From: PALSA-1440 sp050011195
GTDB lineage: Bacteria > Verrucomicrobiota > Verrucomicrobiia > Limisphaerales > UBA8199
Reading direction: 5' to 3'
Assembly (NCBI GenBank): GCA_050011195.1
Contig: JBEKJO010000026.1
Coordinates: 1-49,626, forward strand
DNA length: 49,626 nucleotides
Of this stretch, positions 15,641 to 26,545 are shown in pieces. Numbering within the stretch: the first letter of the stretch is position 1; each line of letters begins with the position of its first letter. The notes beneath the pieces are model-generated. The model worked only from the letters and a program-made list of their open reading frames with translations, had not been told where the DNA came from and searched no databases. Both the position numbers and the translations under genes were made by a program.

Positions 15641-18171
15641 GACTTGCTCCTTTGTTCAGGCTGTTTGCTTTCCTCCCTCACGGCCCGGACCTGGTCCGGC
15701 GGCCTTGGGCCCAGCGGTTCGGAGGTCGAGCCAGGCGGGGCCTTGAGTTCCAGCGCGCTCGCCAACGGGCTGGCGGCGTTTCCTTTACCCCGGCGCGGCT
15801 TATGGGAAGCGGCCGCCGCGCGGACAACTTCGAGCAGTCGCTGGGCGGCGTAGGGCTTGGCCAGCACCGTAAAGGGCGACTCTTGCAGCGCGCGCATGAT
15901 CTGCTCGCTTTCCGGATAACTCGTATGCAGGATGACCGGAATCGCGCCCCAGACCTTCCGGATTTCCTTCAAGGTGTCGGCGCCATCCAGGCCGGGCATC
16001 TGCAAATCCATCAGCACCACGTCGGGGAGCTGGCGGTGCATCTGTTCCAGGGCTTCCGTTCCGCTGCTGGCCGAGGTCACGTTAAAATGGTATGGTTCCA
16101 ATTGAGCGCGAACCAACTCGATGGCTTGCAGATCGTCATCCACGACCAGCACGTTTTGGCTGGCCGGCGTCTGACACTTCGGGATCGTGAAGGTGAAGGT
16201 GCTGCCTTGGCCCAGCTCGCTTTCCACGCCGATGCGGCCGCCATGCAACTGCACCAGTTCCTGGCAAATGTATAAACCCAAGCCCAAGCCCCGCGGTGAC
16301 CCGGCCGACTGGTCATCGCCGTTCACTTGGTAGAGGCGATTAAAGATCAAGTCGAGCTGGTCCCGGGGAATGCCCCGCCCGGTATCGCGCACGGCCACCT
16401 GGAGGCATTCGGGCGACGCCGGGGACTGGCGGAGGCTGACGCGGATTTGACCTCCGGCCGGGGTAAACTTGATGGCGTTGGTGGTGAGGTTGGTCAGCAC
16501 CTGCTGGATGCGCTGCTGGTCGAGGGGGATGGCCGGCAGGTCCGGCTGACAGTCACAGCCCAGGCGGATGTCTTTTCCCGCCGCGGCCGGGGCCAGCATT
16601 TCCACCACGCGTTCCACCAGCGGTGCCAACGGCGCCGTTCGGAATTCGAGGCTCATTTTCCCGGTCTCCAGCCGCGTCACGTCCAACAGGTCGTTGATAT
16701 AGAGCCGCAACTGGTCGCAACTCTCCTTGGCGATGCCCAGGTATTCCGATTGGGTCTCGTTCAGCGGACCCGCCAGGCCGTCCATGACAATGGAAACGAA
16801 TTCACGCGCGGACGTCAGCGGCGTTTTCAGTTCGTGGGAAAGCGTATGATAGAAAGTTTGAATTTCCTGGCTCCGGCGCTGCAAATCACGGTTGCTTCGT
16901 TCCAGTTCGGCCTGCATGCGCTGCATCGCCACTTCGTTTCTTTTTCGCTCCGTGACGTCGCGGCTGACGACCAGCACATTGGTAATTTGGCCGGAACCCT
17001 CGCGGATCACACTGCCCTGCGACTCGATGTAATGCACGGATCCGTCGCTCGCGATCAGGCGATAATCCGTGCGCTGGCCAACTCCAGTGCTGACGGTCTG
17101 CGCGAAGATCCGGCGGATGCGTTCCTGGTCTGCGGGGTGGATTTGCAGAAAGGAATCAGCGCCGACATCCAAATCCGAACCGGTCAGCAGGCCGCGGTAG
17201 CTGGGGCTGTTATAGACGCGCCGCCCCTTGAGGTCCAGGAGGGCGATGAGGTCGGCGACATTCTCCGCGATCTGGCGGAACCGCTCTTCGCTCACGCGCA
17301 GTTTGGCTTCGGTTATTCTGCGCTCGGTAAGGTCGCGGATGTTGCACTGCATCACCTTTTTGTGGTCCACCTCATAGACGTGGCTGACGAACTCCACCTC
17401 GATCCGCCGCCCGTCGCTGGTTTCCAACGGCATGTTTTCGTAGCGGACGTATCCCTGCTGCTGCAATTCCGCGAAGAGGGCCTGGTTGGCGGCGATGTCC
17501 TTGAAGAATCCCAGTTCCCAAACCTTCTTTCCGACGAACTCCTCGCGTGAAAACCCCAGCCTCTCGACCAGGAACGGATTCACATCCATCACCATCCCGG
17601 TCTCGGCATCGAGGATCAAAATGCCGTCTCGCGCCGCCTCAAAAAACCGGCGATACCGGATCTCCGAAGCGGCCAGCGCCTTCGCCATCCGATTGTGCGC
17701 CGTGTTGTCGCGAATGTTGCACTGTATCATCTTGTGGTGGCTCGCCAGATAGACGTTGCTGACGAACTCCACCTCGACACTCCGCCCGTCGCTGGTTTCC
17801 AACGGCATGTTTTCGTAGCGGACGTATTCCTTCTGCTGCAATTCCGCGAAATGGGCCTGGTTGGCGGCGATGTCCTTGAAGAATCCCAGTTCCCAGATCT
17901 GCTTGCCGAGGAATGCCTCGCGCGGGAAACCCAACAACTTGGCCAGGAACGGATTCGCATCCTCGACCATCCCCGTCTGGGCATTGAGAATCAAAATGCC
18001 GTCTTTGGCCGTCTCGAAGAGCCGGCGATACCGGACCTCCGAAGCGATCAGTGTCTCTTCGCCGCGGCGGCGCAGCTCGGCGGCGTCTTCGGCTCGGGCG
18101 ATGGGTCCTTCGAGTGTGACGGGGGGGGTAGGGGAACCCATCAGGGCTCCGCTTCTGGTTTCAGGCTTCAC
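15637..18171 (-). CDS. Hybrid kinase: PAS-PAS-PAS-HisKA-HATPase-REC
   Basis: An 844-aa cytoplasmic kinase. The GTG at 18171 overlaps the previous stop as GTGA and is my preferred start; an ATG at 18141 is the alternative. PAS1 (about 45-160) and PAS2 (about 170-285) are near-copies (WELGFFKDIAANQA in both), and PAS3 lies at about 290-410. The H-box LSHELKTPLTS gives His446. The ATPase domain has NAIKFTPAGG, DTGRGIP and GLGLGLYICQELVQLHGG. A C-terminal receiver (VLVVDDDLQ, VLMDLQMPGLDG) ends in a Lys-Pro-Tyr motif and a proline-rich tail. The doubled PAS may widen ligand range or simply reflect recent duplication. Two stand-alone or tandem receiver genes follow, which are its likely partners. 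Confidence 0.9.
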   Translation of the reverse strand: MKPETRSGALMGSPTPPVTLEGPIARAEDAAELRRRGEETLIASEVRYRRLFETAKDGILILNAQTGMVEDANPFLAKLLGFPREAFLGKQIWELGFFKDIAANQAHFAELQQKEYVRYENMPLETSDGRSVEVEFVSNVYLASHHKMIQCNIRDNTAHNRMAKALAASEIRYRRFFEAARDGILILDAETGMVMDVNPFLVERLGFSREEFVGKKVWELGFFKDIAANQALFAELQQQGYVRYENMPLETSDGRRIEVEFVSHVYEVDHKKVMQCNIRDLTERRITEAKLRVSEERFRQIAENVADLIALLDLKGRRVYNSPSYRGLLTGSDLDVGADSFLQIHPADQERIRRIFAQTVSTGVGQRTDYRLIASDGSVHYIESQGSVIREGSGQITNVLVVSRDVTERKRNEVAMQRMQAELERSNRDLQRRSQEIQTFYHTLSHELKTPLTSAREFVSIVMDGLAGPLNETQSEYLGIAKESCDQLRLYINDLLDVTRLETGKMSLEFRTAPLAPLVERVVEMLAPAAAGKDIRLGCDCQPDLPAIPLDQQRIQQVLTNLTTNAIKFTPAGGQIRVSLRQSPASPECLQVAVRDTGRGIPRDQLDLIFNRLYQVNGDDQSAGSPRGLGLGLYICQELVQLHGGRIGVESELGQGSTFTFTIPKCQTPASQNVLVVDDDLQAIELVRAQLEPYHFNVTSASSGTEALEQMHRQLPDVVLMDLQMPGLDGADTLKEIRKVWGAIPVILHTSYPESEQIMRALQESPFTVLAKPYAAQRLLEVVRAAAASHKPRRGKGNAASPLASALELKAPPGSTSEPLGPRPPDQVRAVREESKQPEQRSKS

Positions 18172-18392
18172 AGGAGCACGACCTCGTCCCATTCAAACAC
18201 CCCTGTTCTCGTGCGGCCAGCCAGCTCCCGGATGGGATGCTCGACCGTGAATAGAATTTCCGGCGCCCCGGTTTCCGGCGCCAACTCCACGACCCTCGCC
18301 TCCCCGTCCGGATAATAACCGATGGCCTCCGTCCAAACTGCTCGCCCGAGCAGCCGGTCGCCCGCCACCTCAACCAATTTTCTCGCGTTCAT
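18168..18392 (-). CDS. Small protein of unknown function, coupled to the hybrid kinase
   Basis: The 74-aa protein MNARKLVEVAGDRLLGRAVW... has no family I recognise. The ATG at 18392 is preceded by GGAGGAAGCC, a strong Shine-Dalgarno seven bases away, which decides the start over the longer frame to 18446. The sequence is acidic and beta-rich in prediction (GYYPDGEARVVELAPE), with no signal peptide or membrane helix. Its stop overlaps the kinase GTG, so the pair is translated together. A small regulator or ligand-binding partner of the kinase is possible but unproven. Confidence 0.6.
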   Translation of the reverse strand: MNARKLVEVAGDRLLGRAVWTEAIGYYPDGEARVVELAPETGAPEILFTVEHPIRELAGRTRTGVFEWDEVVLL

Positions 18393-18441
18393 GGCTTCCT
18401 CCAGTGCAGTTTTATCAACAGTATGCTCACTGTGTACCGCA

Positions 18442-18502
18442 CACACTCGCAGAACACGGGACAGAGAGCTATAGCCCGAAAGGGTTAGATCAGGCAGATT
18501 TT
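18442..18502. repeat. 61-bp direct repeat, copy 1 (copy 2 at 19108-19168)
   Basis: The two copies agree at 60 of 61 positions. Each contains a stem-loop TAGCCC-GAAA-GGGCTA; the one difference turns a C-G pair into a G-T pair in copy 1. Copy 2 lies just downstream of the LuxR regulator gene. Copy 1 lies just downstream of a relic of that gene's 3' end, so the repeat was copied together with it. Confidence 0.85.
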
Positions 18503-18527
18503 GAGGCTATCTTGGACGGATGGCCTG

Positions 18528-18757
18528 CTACAGTTTGGCGATGCCTGCCTTGATGGCGTAGTGGACATGTGCCGCTCGATACGGCGATACACGGTGCTCT
18601 TCTTGTAGAGGGAAAAATCGTGGCCCGTCTGCGCCCGCAACCGGCTCGCGATCTTCTCGAAGGCGCTATGGCCTTTGTTGTCCTCGGCCAGCCCTGGCTT
18701 GGCAATGAGGGGAATAGGCTGGAGATAGGCGATGATCTTGCCCGGAGCGCCTCCACG
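18528..18757 (-). pseudogene. Chimeric relic: CheB-CheR fragment fused to a LuxR 3' end
   Basis: Minus strand from about 18757 to 18567 encodes GKIIAYLQ, GHSAFEKIAS and HDFSLYKKSTVYRRIER. This is a diverged copy of the CheR start region in the gene at 22387-25149 (compare 24340-24540). At 18566 the sequence switches to a copy of the last 39 bases of the LuxR gene at 19199-19855 (VHYAIKAGIAKL then stop, here read in another frame). The 61-bp repeat follows. The fragment has no start and cannot make either protein. It shows that DNA from two places now several kilobases apart was joined here, presumably after a duplication and deletion. Confidence 0.8.
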
Positions 18758-18769
18758 GGGAGGGGTCCA

Positions 18770-18970
18770 TCAGGGCGGAGGAGTTAGGGGATTGCCGTGC
18801 CAGGAGCGGTCCGCACCTTCCAGAACCCGGGCGGCAGTCTCTTGCGCTTGAACGATGTCATTGTTTTCCGCCGCGAGTCGGTAAGGCGGCCACGCTTTAA
18901 CTCTCAAACGTTCCTCTTCGGAGTAGCAATTGCGCGCGAAAAACTGATCCATTTCAATCTCAAATGTCAT
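18770..18970 (-). CDS. Small hypothetical protein
   Basis: The 66-aa frame begins MTFEIEMDQFFARNCYSEEE and continues with a helical, mixed-charge sequence (AAENNDIVQAQETAARVLEG). A purine-rich GGTAGAGAGAA precedes the ATG. I do not recognise a family. The last residues (NPLTPPP) run into the relic region, so the C-terminus may be truncated or replaced. It sits upstream of the kinase operon on the same strand but is separated from it by the relic. Confidence 0.4.
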   Translation of the reverse strand: MTFEIEMDQFFARNCYSEEERLRVKAWPPYRLAAENNDIVQAQETAARVLEGADRSWHGNPLTPPP

Positions 18971-19198
18971 TTCTCTCTACCTTTCTTGTTCCTCGGTCTT
19001 TCTGATGGGGGTCGGAGAGCCCAAGATAAAAGTTCCGGCACGTTCTTACATCGGCGGGACTTGCCGCCTATCCTCGCGGCGAAGAAACCGGCTGCTCTGA
19101 CCAACAGCACACTCGCAGAACACGGGACAGAGAGCTATAGCCCGAAAGGGCTAGATCAGGCAGATTTTAAAGCTAGCCGAATTGAGGATTGAGGATTG
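18971..19198. other. Spacer with repeat copy 2 and a GAGGATT tandem
   Basis: This stretch holds the second copy of the 61-bp repeat (19108-19168) with its TAGCCC-GAAA-GGGCTA hairpin. Next to the LuxR stop is a short tandem, attgaggattgaggattg (about 19180-19198). No gene is apparent. The hairpin sits downstream of the LuxR gene and might end its transcript, although no T-run follows it on the minus strand. Confidence 0.5.
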
Positions 19199-19855
19199 CT
19201 ACAGTTTGGCAATCCCCGCCTTAATGGCGTAGTGGACGAGGTCGGCCTGCTTGTGGAGGTTCAGCTTGGCCATCACGCTGTTCCGGTGGGCGTGAATGGT
19301 GTTGGCGGACAGGTCCAGCAGGGCGGCGATTTCCTTGCTGCTGAGGCCTTCGGCGATGAGCTGCAGCACTTTCCTTTCCTGCCCGGTGAGCCCAACCGGG
19401 GCGGCTCCGCGCTGCCGCGAGCTTCTTCTTCCACTGAACCCGGCCTCCACGACGAAATGGGCAACCGTGGGACAGAGATAATAGCGTCCCGCGTGGACCT
19501 CGGTCACGGCCTCGACCACGGTTCGGGTGGCCATCTCCTTGGTCAAATAGCCCCGCGCGCCGGCCGCCAGCGACTCCTCCACCATGGCTTTGGTGCTATG
19601 CAGGCTCAGGATGATGACCCTCACGGCCGGGGTCCGCTTGAGCAGTTCTCTGGCGGTTTCGATTCCGTTGAGGTTGGGCATGGTGATATCGAGGATGAAT
19701 ACATCGGCGGGCCTCGTCCGGACCGTCTTGAGCACCTCCATGCCGTCCGAAGCCTCGCCGACGACCACGATCGCCTTTCCGCTCCTTTCGATCGTCAACC
19801 GCAGCCCGTCCCGGACCACCGGATGATCATCGGCAATGACGACGCGAATGCTCAT
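19199..19855 (-). CDS. NarL-type response regulator (REC-LuxR HTH)
   Basis: The 218-aa transcription factor has a receiver at 1-120 (IADDHPVVRDGL, phospho-acceptor Asp56 in FILDITMP, Lys in LTKE) and a LuxR helix-turn-helix at about 153-212 (LTGQERKVLQLIAEGLSSKEIA). It is full length for the NarL family. The expected partner is the HisKA_3 kinase at 20277-21545, transcribed just upstream; a four-helix-bundle gene separates them. Phosphorylation by that kinase should promote dimer binding to DNA. Target genes are not evident in the window. Confidence 0.92.
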   Translation of the reverse strand: MSIRVVIADDHPVVRDGLRLTIERSGKAIVVVGEASDGMEVLKTVRTRPADVFILDITMPNLNGIETARELLKRTPAVRVIILSLHSTKAMVEESLAAGARGYLTKEMATRTVVEAVTEVHAGRYYLCPTVAHFVVEAGFSGRRSSRQRGAAPVGLTGQERKVLQLIAEGLSSKEIAALLDLSANTIHAHRNSVMAKLNLHKQADLVHYAIKAGIAKL

Positions 19856-19859
19856 CTTT

Positions 19860-20264
19860 TAGGCTGTAGGTTCAAGGGGATTAGGGTTTTCGCATGGATC
19901 GAATCAAGGCGCCCAGAACCTCCTCGGTCTCCACCATTTTTGAGTCACATTCAGGAGCGTCCAGTGGGTCTCCATAGCCTAAACGCTTGGCCAAGCCAAA
20001 CTGGTAATGCAGTTCCCGTAAGGAACCGAAAGCCGTTTCGAGAAAGCGAAGGTATTCGGCCTGACTTTCGCGCGCACACCCTTCAACGATGTTTGACGGA
20101 GCGGAAACTGCCGCTCTGCGCATCTGGGAAGTCAGTCCATAAACCTCTTCCTTGGGAAATCCCTTGGTCGCCCGATAAATCAAGACCGCTACTTCGTCCG
20201 CCAGTTCAAACGCTCTAAGCTTCGTATGGTCACGCATAATGTTTTTCCCGCAGCCTACAGCCTA
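19860..20264. repeat. 11-bp inverted repeat flanking the four-helix-bundle gene
   Basis: TAGGCTGTAGG at 19860-19870 is the exact reverse complement of CCTACAGCCTA at 20254-20264. A further CTACAGCCTAC lies at 20270-20280 and includes the stop codon of the kinase gene. The repeats bracket the four-helix-bundle gene exactly in its two intergenic gaps, as if gene and repeats arrived together. Confidence 0.6.
19881..20237 (-). CDS. Four-helix bundle protein (S23/Avd-like)
   Basis: The 118-aa all-helical protein belongs to the family first found in 23S rRNA intervening sequences and related to the diversity-generating-retroelement accessory protein Avd. The family signature is clear: AFELADEVAVLIYRATKGFP, then YGLTSQMRRAAVSAPSNIVEG, then EYLRFLETAFGSLREL. 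Members form pentameric barrels and bind nucleic acid; the function of stand-alone copies is not established. No reverse transcriptase or variable repeat is nearby. It splits a kinase from its regulator and is flanked by inverted repeats, so it looks inserted. Confidence 0.88.
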   Translation of the reverse strand: MRDHTKLRAFELADEVAVLIYRATKGFPKEEVYGLTSQMRRAAVSAPSNIVEGCARESQAEYLRFLETAFGSLRELHYQFGLAKRLGYGDPLDAPECDSKMVETEEVLGALIRSMRKP

Positions 20265-20276
20265 ATAGTCTACAGC

Positions 20277-21545
20277 CTACTTCAGCGGCAGGCGCACGCG
20301 CACCGTGGTTCCTTTGCCCCGCCCGGAATCAACCGTGAAGGCGCCCCCGGCGGAAAGCGCCATTTCGCGCATCACGCGCAAGCCCATCTGTGAGGTTATC
20401 CGGGCCATTTGTTCGGACGGATCGAATTCCTTTCCGTTGTCATGAATCGTCAGCGTGACTGCCGCTTTCGATGCCCTGAGGTCCACGTCCACTTGCTGTG
20501 CGCGACCGTGCGTGATGGCATTCGTCAGCGCCTCCTGCGCCGCCCGGAACAGAATCGTAGCGGGGCCTTCGGGCACTCGCCTTCGCCCCAAAGTCTCCTT
20601 GAAATGAATCCGGGTGCCCCCGTGCTTTGGCGCCGCCGAGAAGTATTGTCGCAAGGCGCCGCACAGTCCGATGGCATCGAGTTCGGGGGGCCGCAGTTGG
20701 ACCGCCACCCCCTTCAGGCGGGCCACCGACTCGTCAAACAGCTTGCGCGTCCGCCTTATCAGCTCGAGCGCTTCCCCAGGTTTCCCGGAGCGGATATGCT
20801 CTTCGGTCAGGTCAAGATGGGCTGAAATCCCCACCGCCAGTGAACCCACATCGTGGTGCAAGACGGACGCCACCTTTTTCTTCTCTTCCTCGCGCGCGGC
20901 GATGATTTCTTGAGAGAACATCCGCACGCTCTTCTCCGCCCGCTTGCGTTCGGTGATGTCCAGCACTACCGCGCGACATTCCTGCCGATCTTGGAAGCGC
21001 GTGCCCTCGATCCGCACCAGGAGGGGCTGAGGCCCTGCTTGCGGCAGGGTCACTTCGCAGCCTTCCTTGGCCTCACTCGCAAAGACTTTCTGCAGGAAAT
21101 CGCTGAAGGCGCGACGGTCGCCCTCGGCCACGAACAGACCGAAGCGCCGCTTGAGCAACCGGGCGCGCTCGAGGCCGAGCAGCCGCGCCCCGGTCAAGTT
21201 CAACTGCCGGATCGCCCCCTCGCGGTCGAGGGTCAGGTAGGCCGTCGGGGCAAAGTCGTAGAGGTCGGTGTATTGGGCCAAAAGCGCGTCCGCCTGGGCG
21301 CGGGCTTGCTGGAGTTGCCCGGCCAGCAGCGCCTCCACCTGGGCGCGCGCCTGCCGGAGTTCCTCGTTTTGCATCTCCAGTTCGATCTGGTGCACTTGCA
21401 GTTCGTGGACGAGCCGCGCGGTATCTTCCGCCGTCCTCTGGTCTCCGGCTTCCGAGCTCTGACTCTTCCGCTGCTCGCTCAGCCGCTCTTCGGCGCGGCG
21501 GCGCAGCGCGGCGGCGTCCGTGGGCTGGTCCTGGTTCTTTTTCAT
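20277..21545 (-). CDS. PAS sensor kinase of NarX type (HisKA_3)
   Basis: The 422-aa cytoplasmic kinase starts at the ATG of MKKNQDQP, which overlaps the upstream stop as ATGA. An N-terminal helical region has ALRRRAEERL and HELQVHQIELEMQNEELR. One PAS (about 95-200, ending DITERKRAEK) follows. The dimerisation domain has VLHHDVGSLAVG with His231 as likely phospho-site, and the ATPase domain has EALTNAITHGRA and the late motif MGLRVMREMALSAGG. The PAS region is closely related to PAS1 of the kinase at 5093-8632. The cognate output is probably the LuxR regulator at 19199-19855. Confidence 0.9.
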   Translation of the reverse strand: MKKNQDQPTDAAALRRRAEERLSEQRKSQSSEAGDQRTAEDTARLVHELQVHQIELEMQNEELRQARAQVEALLAGQLQQARAQADALLAQYTDLYDFAPTAYLTLDREGAIRQLNLTGARLLGLERARLLKRRFGLFVAEGDRRAFSDFLQKVFASEAKEGCEVTLPQAGPQPLLVRIEGTRFQDRQECRAVVLDITERKRAEKSVRMFSQEIIAAREEEKKKVASVLHHDVGSLAVGISAHLDLTEEHIRSGKPGEALELIRRTRKLFDESVARLKGVAVQLRPPELDAIGLCGALRQYFSAAPKHGGTRIHFKETLGRRRVPEGPATILFRAAQEALTNAITHGRAQQVDVDLRASKAAVTLTIHDNGKEFDPSEQMARITSQMGLRVMREMALSAGGAFTVDSGRGKGTTVRVRLPLK

Positions 21546-22369
21546 GGCTGGGTCTTCATTCTGCATTCTTTCCGGGCGGTGCGCTCGAGGACGCGCTGCT
21601 CCAGCCCCGGATAGAGCTTGTGCAAGCACTCGGGACAAATACCGTGGGTAAAGGTGGCCTCGGAATGGCTCTCAACATACGACTCGACTTGCTTCCAATA
21701 ACCCTGGTCATCCCGGACTTTTTTGCAGTTGGCACAAATCGGCAGCAGGCCGCTCAACAGTTTCACCCGGGCCAGGGCCGCTTGCAGTTCCTGAACCAAT
21801 CGCTCCCGCTCCGCCTCGGCCCGGTGGTGGCGGGTGACATCCAGCACGGCGGCGCGGCACTCCCGCCGGCCCTCGGAAACCACAGCTTCGACGTGAACAA
21901 ACAGCGGCGCTGTTTCCGCTCGCAGGAGGGCCACCTCGCAGCCTTCCCGGTCCTTTCCCGCAAACGTCTTTTCGAGGAAGGCATTGAAGGCGGGCCGATC
22001 CGCCTCGGAAAGCAGAAAGCCAAAGCGCCGGTTCAGGAGCTGGGCGCGCTCGAGGCCGAGGAGGCGGGCGCCGGTGAGATTGACGGCGAGGATGGTTCCG
22101 TCGCGAGCGAGGTTGAAGTAGCCTGTCGGGGCAAAGTCGTAGAGGTCGGTGTATTGGGCCAGGAGCGCGTCCACCTTGGCGCGCGCCCGCTGGAGTTCCT
22201 CGTTCTGCATCTCCAGCTCGATCTGGTGGACCTCCAGTTCGTGGACGAGCCGCGCCGTTTCCAATTTGGTCCTCTGCCCTCGGCCTTTTGGCCTCTGGTG
22301 CTTGAGCCGCTGTTCGGCGCGGCGGCGCAACTCGGCGGCGTTCAAAGGCTGGTTCGGGTTCTTTTTCAT
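21542..22369 (-). CDS. PAS protein with a C-terminal CxxC...CPEC domain
   Basis: The 275-aa product starts at the ATG of MKKNPNQP, 17 bases after the upstream stop. It shares the helical leader (ELRRRAEQRL, HELEVHQIELEMQNEEL) and PAS (about 70-185) with the kinases but has no kinase domain. Instead it ends in ICANCKKVRDDQGYWKQVES and THGICPECLHKLYP. Cysteines 212, 215, 245 and 248 form two CxxC pairs about 30 residues apart, which suggests a bound zinc. The same domain follows a receiver in the gene at 28777-29394. Its role is not known to me; an output or protein-docking module of the phosphorelay is plausible. Confidence 0.8.
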   Translation of the reverse strand: MKKNPNQPLNAAELRRRAEQRLKHQRPKGRGQRTKLETARLVHELEVHQIELEMQNEELQRARAKVDALLAQYTDLYDFAPTGYFNLARDGTILAVNLTGARLLGLERAQLLNRRFGFLLSEADRPAFNAFLEKTFAGKDREGCEVALLRAETAPLFVHVEAVVSEGRRECRAAVLDVTRHHRAEAERERLVQELQAALARVKLLSGLLPICANCKKVRDDQGYWKQVESYVESHSEATFTHGICPECLHKLYPGLEQRVLERTARKECRMKTQP

Positions 22370-22386
22370 GGCTTGGTCTTCATAGT

Positions 22387-25149
<2,763 letters not shown>

Positions 25150-25499
25150 GGTCCGGTTTTCTTCCATCAGTCATCGGTCGTCAGTTATCAGTTGCCGCCG
25201 CCGTCACAACGAGCGCCAGAGCCAGTAATCCGGTCGGAAAACGCGGAGCGGCGCTTTGTTCATCTGCGTTCGTGCGTTTGGATGCGCCTGCCATGGTAAT
25301 CGGTCTTTTCCAGCTTGGAATAAGCTGCGACGATTGCGCACAATCTCGCGGCTCGCCCCAGAGAACGCAATACAGTGAATCCTGTATGTTCTGGCTGGAA
25401 TGCAGCATTAAATCGACACCTCTCAGTGCCAAAGTAGATACGGAAGCGGGAGTGCGAGTCTTTCAGGAATGTTCCAGAATCTGATCGATGAGCTGTTTT
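25150..25499. other. Region upstream of CheB-CheR, no intact gene
   Basis: Just before the gene lies a run of related short words (tcagtcatcggtcgtcagttatcag). The remaining 250 bases contain the decayed downstream frame of the RAYT relic and nothing else recognisable. A promoter for the CheB-CheR run should lie here, but I cannot assign -35/-10 boxes with confidence. Confidence 0.4.
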
Positions 25500-25835
25500 G
25501 CGGACTACGCGAGCGTTCACCGGGTTGCGCTCGATGTAACGGCGGGTACCGTCGCATGGGCCTCATCGCGCATGAAGGTGTCCCAATAGTCTTCAGCCCA
25601 GAGCTGGCCGATGCGACCCAGAATCCGGTTCGCCTCCTTGGCGGCATAGGATTTCCAACTGTGGAGCACTTTCCTCAGAGGCTCGTCCTTCTGTGTGAAC
25701 AAGACCTGGACATGGTTCGGCATCACTACCCAAGCCTGCAACCAGTTCCTGAAGACCGGGATTGCAAGGGACCACGCCACGCGGACGGCGGCTCGACTGG
25801 GAGTCTTCAGGTCGGTCCATGCCGCGGACCATGAC
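25500..25835 (-). pseudogene. Decayed REP-associated tyrosine transposase (RAYT, Y1 type)
   Basis: The minus-strand frame reads WVVMPNHVQVLFTQKDEPLR, then SYAAKEANRILGR, then AEDYWDTFMRDEAH. These are the hallmarks of Y1-type RAYT transposases. The metal-binding HUH motif (normally MPNHVHVL) has its second His changed to Gln. After RDEAHATV the reading frame shifts; the continuation RRYIERNPVNARVV is found in another frame. The N-terminal start is also lost. RAYTs mobilise REP palindromes, and a REP pair lies 0.9 kb away inside a kinase gene. Confidence 0.8.
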
Positions 25836-25894
25836 CAACAGTGTCAGGAAAGGCGAGGCTGGAAAGGCGCGCGCCGCGTCGGCGGCAGCGGACA

Positions 25895-26545
25895 CTACGG
25901 TGCCGCGATGCTTTCGCGGATGGCGTAGCGGACCAGTTCGCTGGCCGAGTGAATGTCCAGTTTGCGCATGAGGTTGGCGCGGTGCGTGTCCACCGTCTTG
26001 ACGCTGATGCCCAGCGCGTCCGCCACTTGCTTCGAACTGCGGCCCTCCGCGATGAGCTGCACGATCTCGCGCTCGCGCGGCGTGAGCGGGTCGCCCGCCG
26101 GCTTCTCCTCTCCGGCGGACTCCGCCGGATGCAGGGGACCGTCCGGCGCCAGGTGCGACAGTTTGGCGGTGACGAACGGCCGATGCTGGCTGAGGTGTTC
26201 CACCGCCGTCACGAGGGTCGTGCCGGCGTCGCTCTTGAGCACGAAGCCGTGTGCCCCGGCGGCCAGGACCGCGCGGGCGAGCTGCTCGGACTCGTGCATG
26301 GTGAGAATCAGCACCTCCGTCTGTGGCCGGGCCGCGCGCACCTGGCGCGTGACCTCCAGGCCGTTCAGCTCCGGCATAACGAAGTCGAGCAGGAGCACGT
26401 CGGGCTTCAACTCCCGGGTCTTCGCCACCGCCTCGCGTCCGTTCCCGGCCTCGCCGCACACGACCCAGCCGGGCTGCTCCTCCAGCACCTTCCGCAGCCC
26501 TTCGCGAACCATCGGGTGGTCGTCAGCAATGAGAATCCTGGTCAT
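25895..26545 (-). CDS. NarL-type response regulator (REC-LuxR HTH)
   Basis: The 216-aa regulator starts at the ATG of MTRILIADDHPMV, which overlaps the kinase stop as ATGA; the frame extends further upstream, but only as antisense-like sequence over the kinase gene. The receiver (1-120) has Asp54 (LLLDFVMPELNG) and Lys in VLKSD. The LuxR helix-turn-helix (about 150-210) begins LTPREREIVQLIAEGRSSKQ and contains VKTVDTHRANLMRKL. The kinase at 26542-28533 is the obvious partner. Target promoters are not visible. Confidence 0.92.
   Translation of the reverse strand: MTRILIADDHPMVREGLRKVLEEQPGWVVCGEAGNGREAVAKTRELKPDVLLLDFVMPELNGLEVTRQVRAARPQTEVLILTMHESEQLARAVLAAGAHGFVLKSDAGTTLVTAVEHLSQHRPFVTAKLSHLAPDGPLHPAESAGEEKPAGDPLTPREREIVQLIAEGRSSKQVADALGISVKTVDTHRANLMRKLDIHSASELVRYAIRESIAAP

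Noticed and set aside
19881..20237. Diversity-generating retroelement accessory gene
   Set aside because: The protein resembles Avd, but no reverse transcriptase, template repeat or variable repeat is present.
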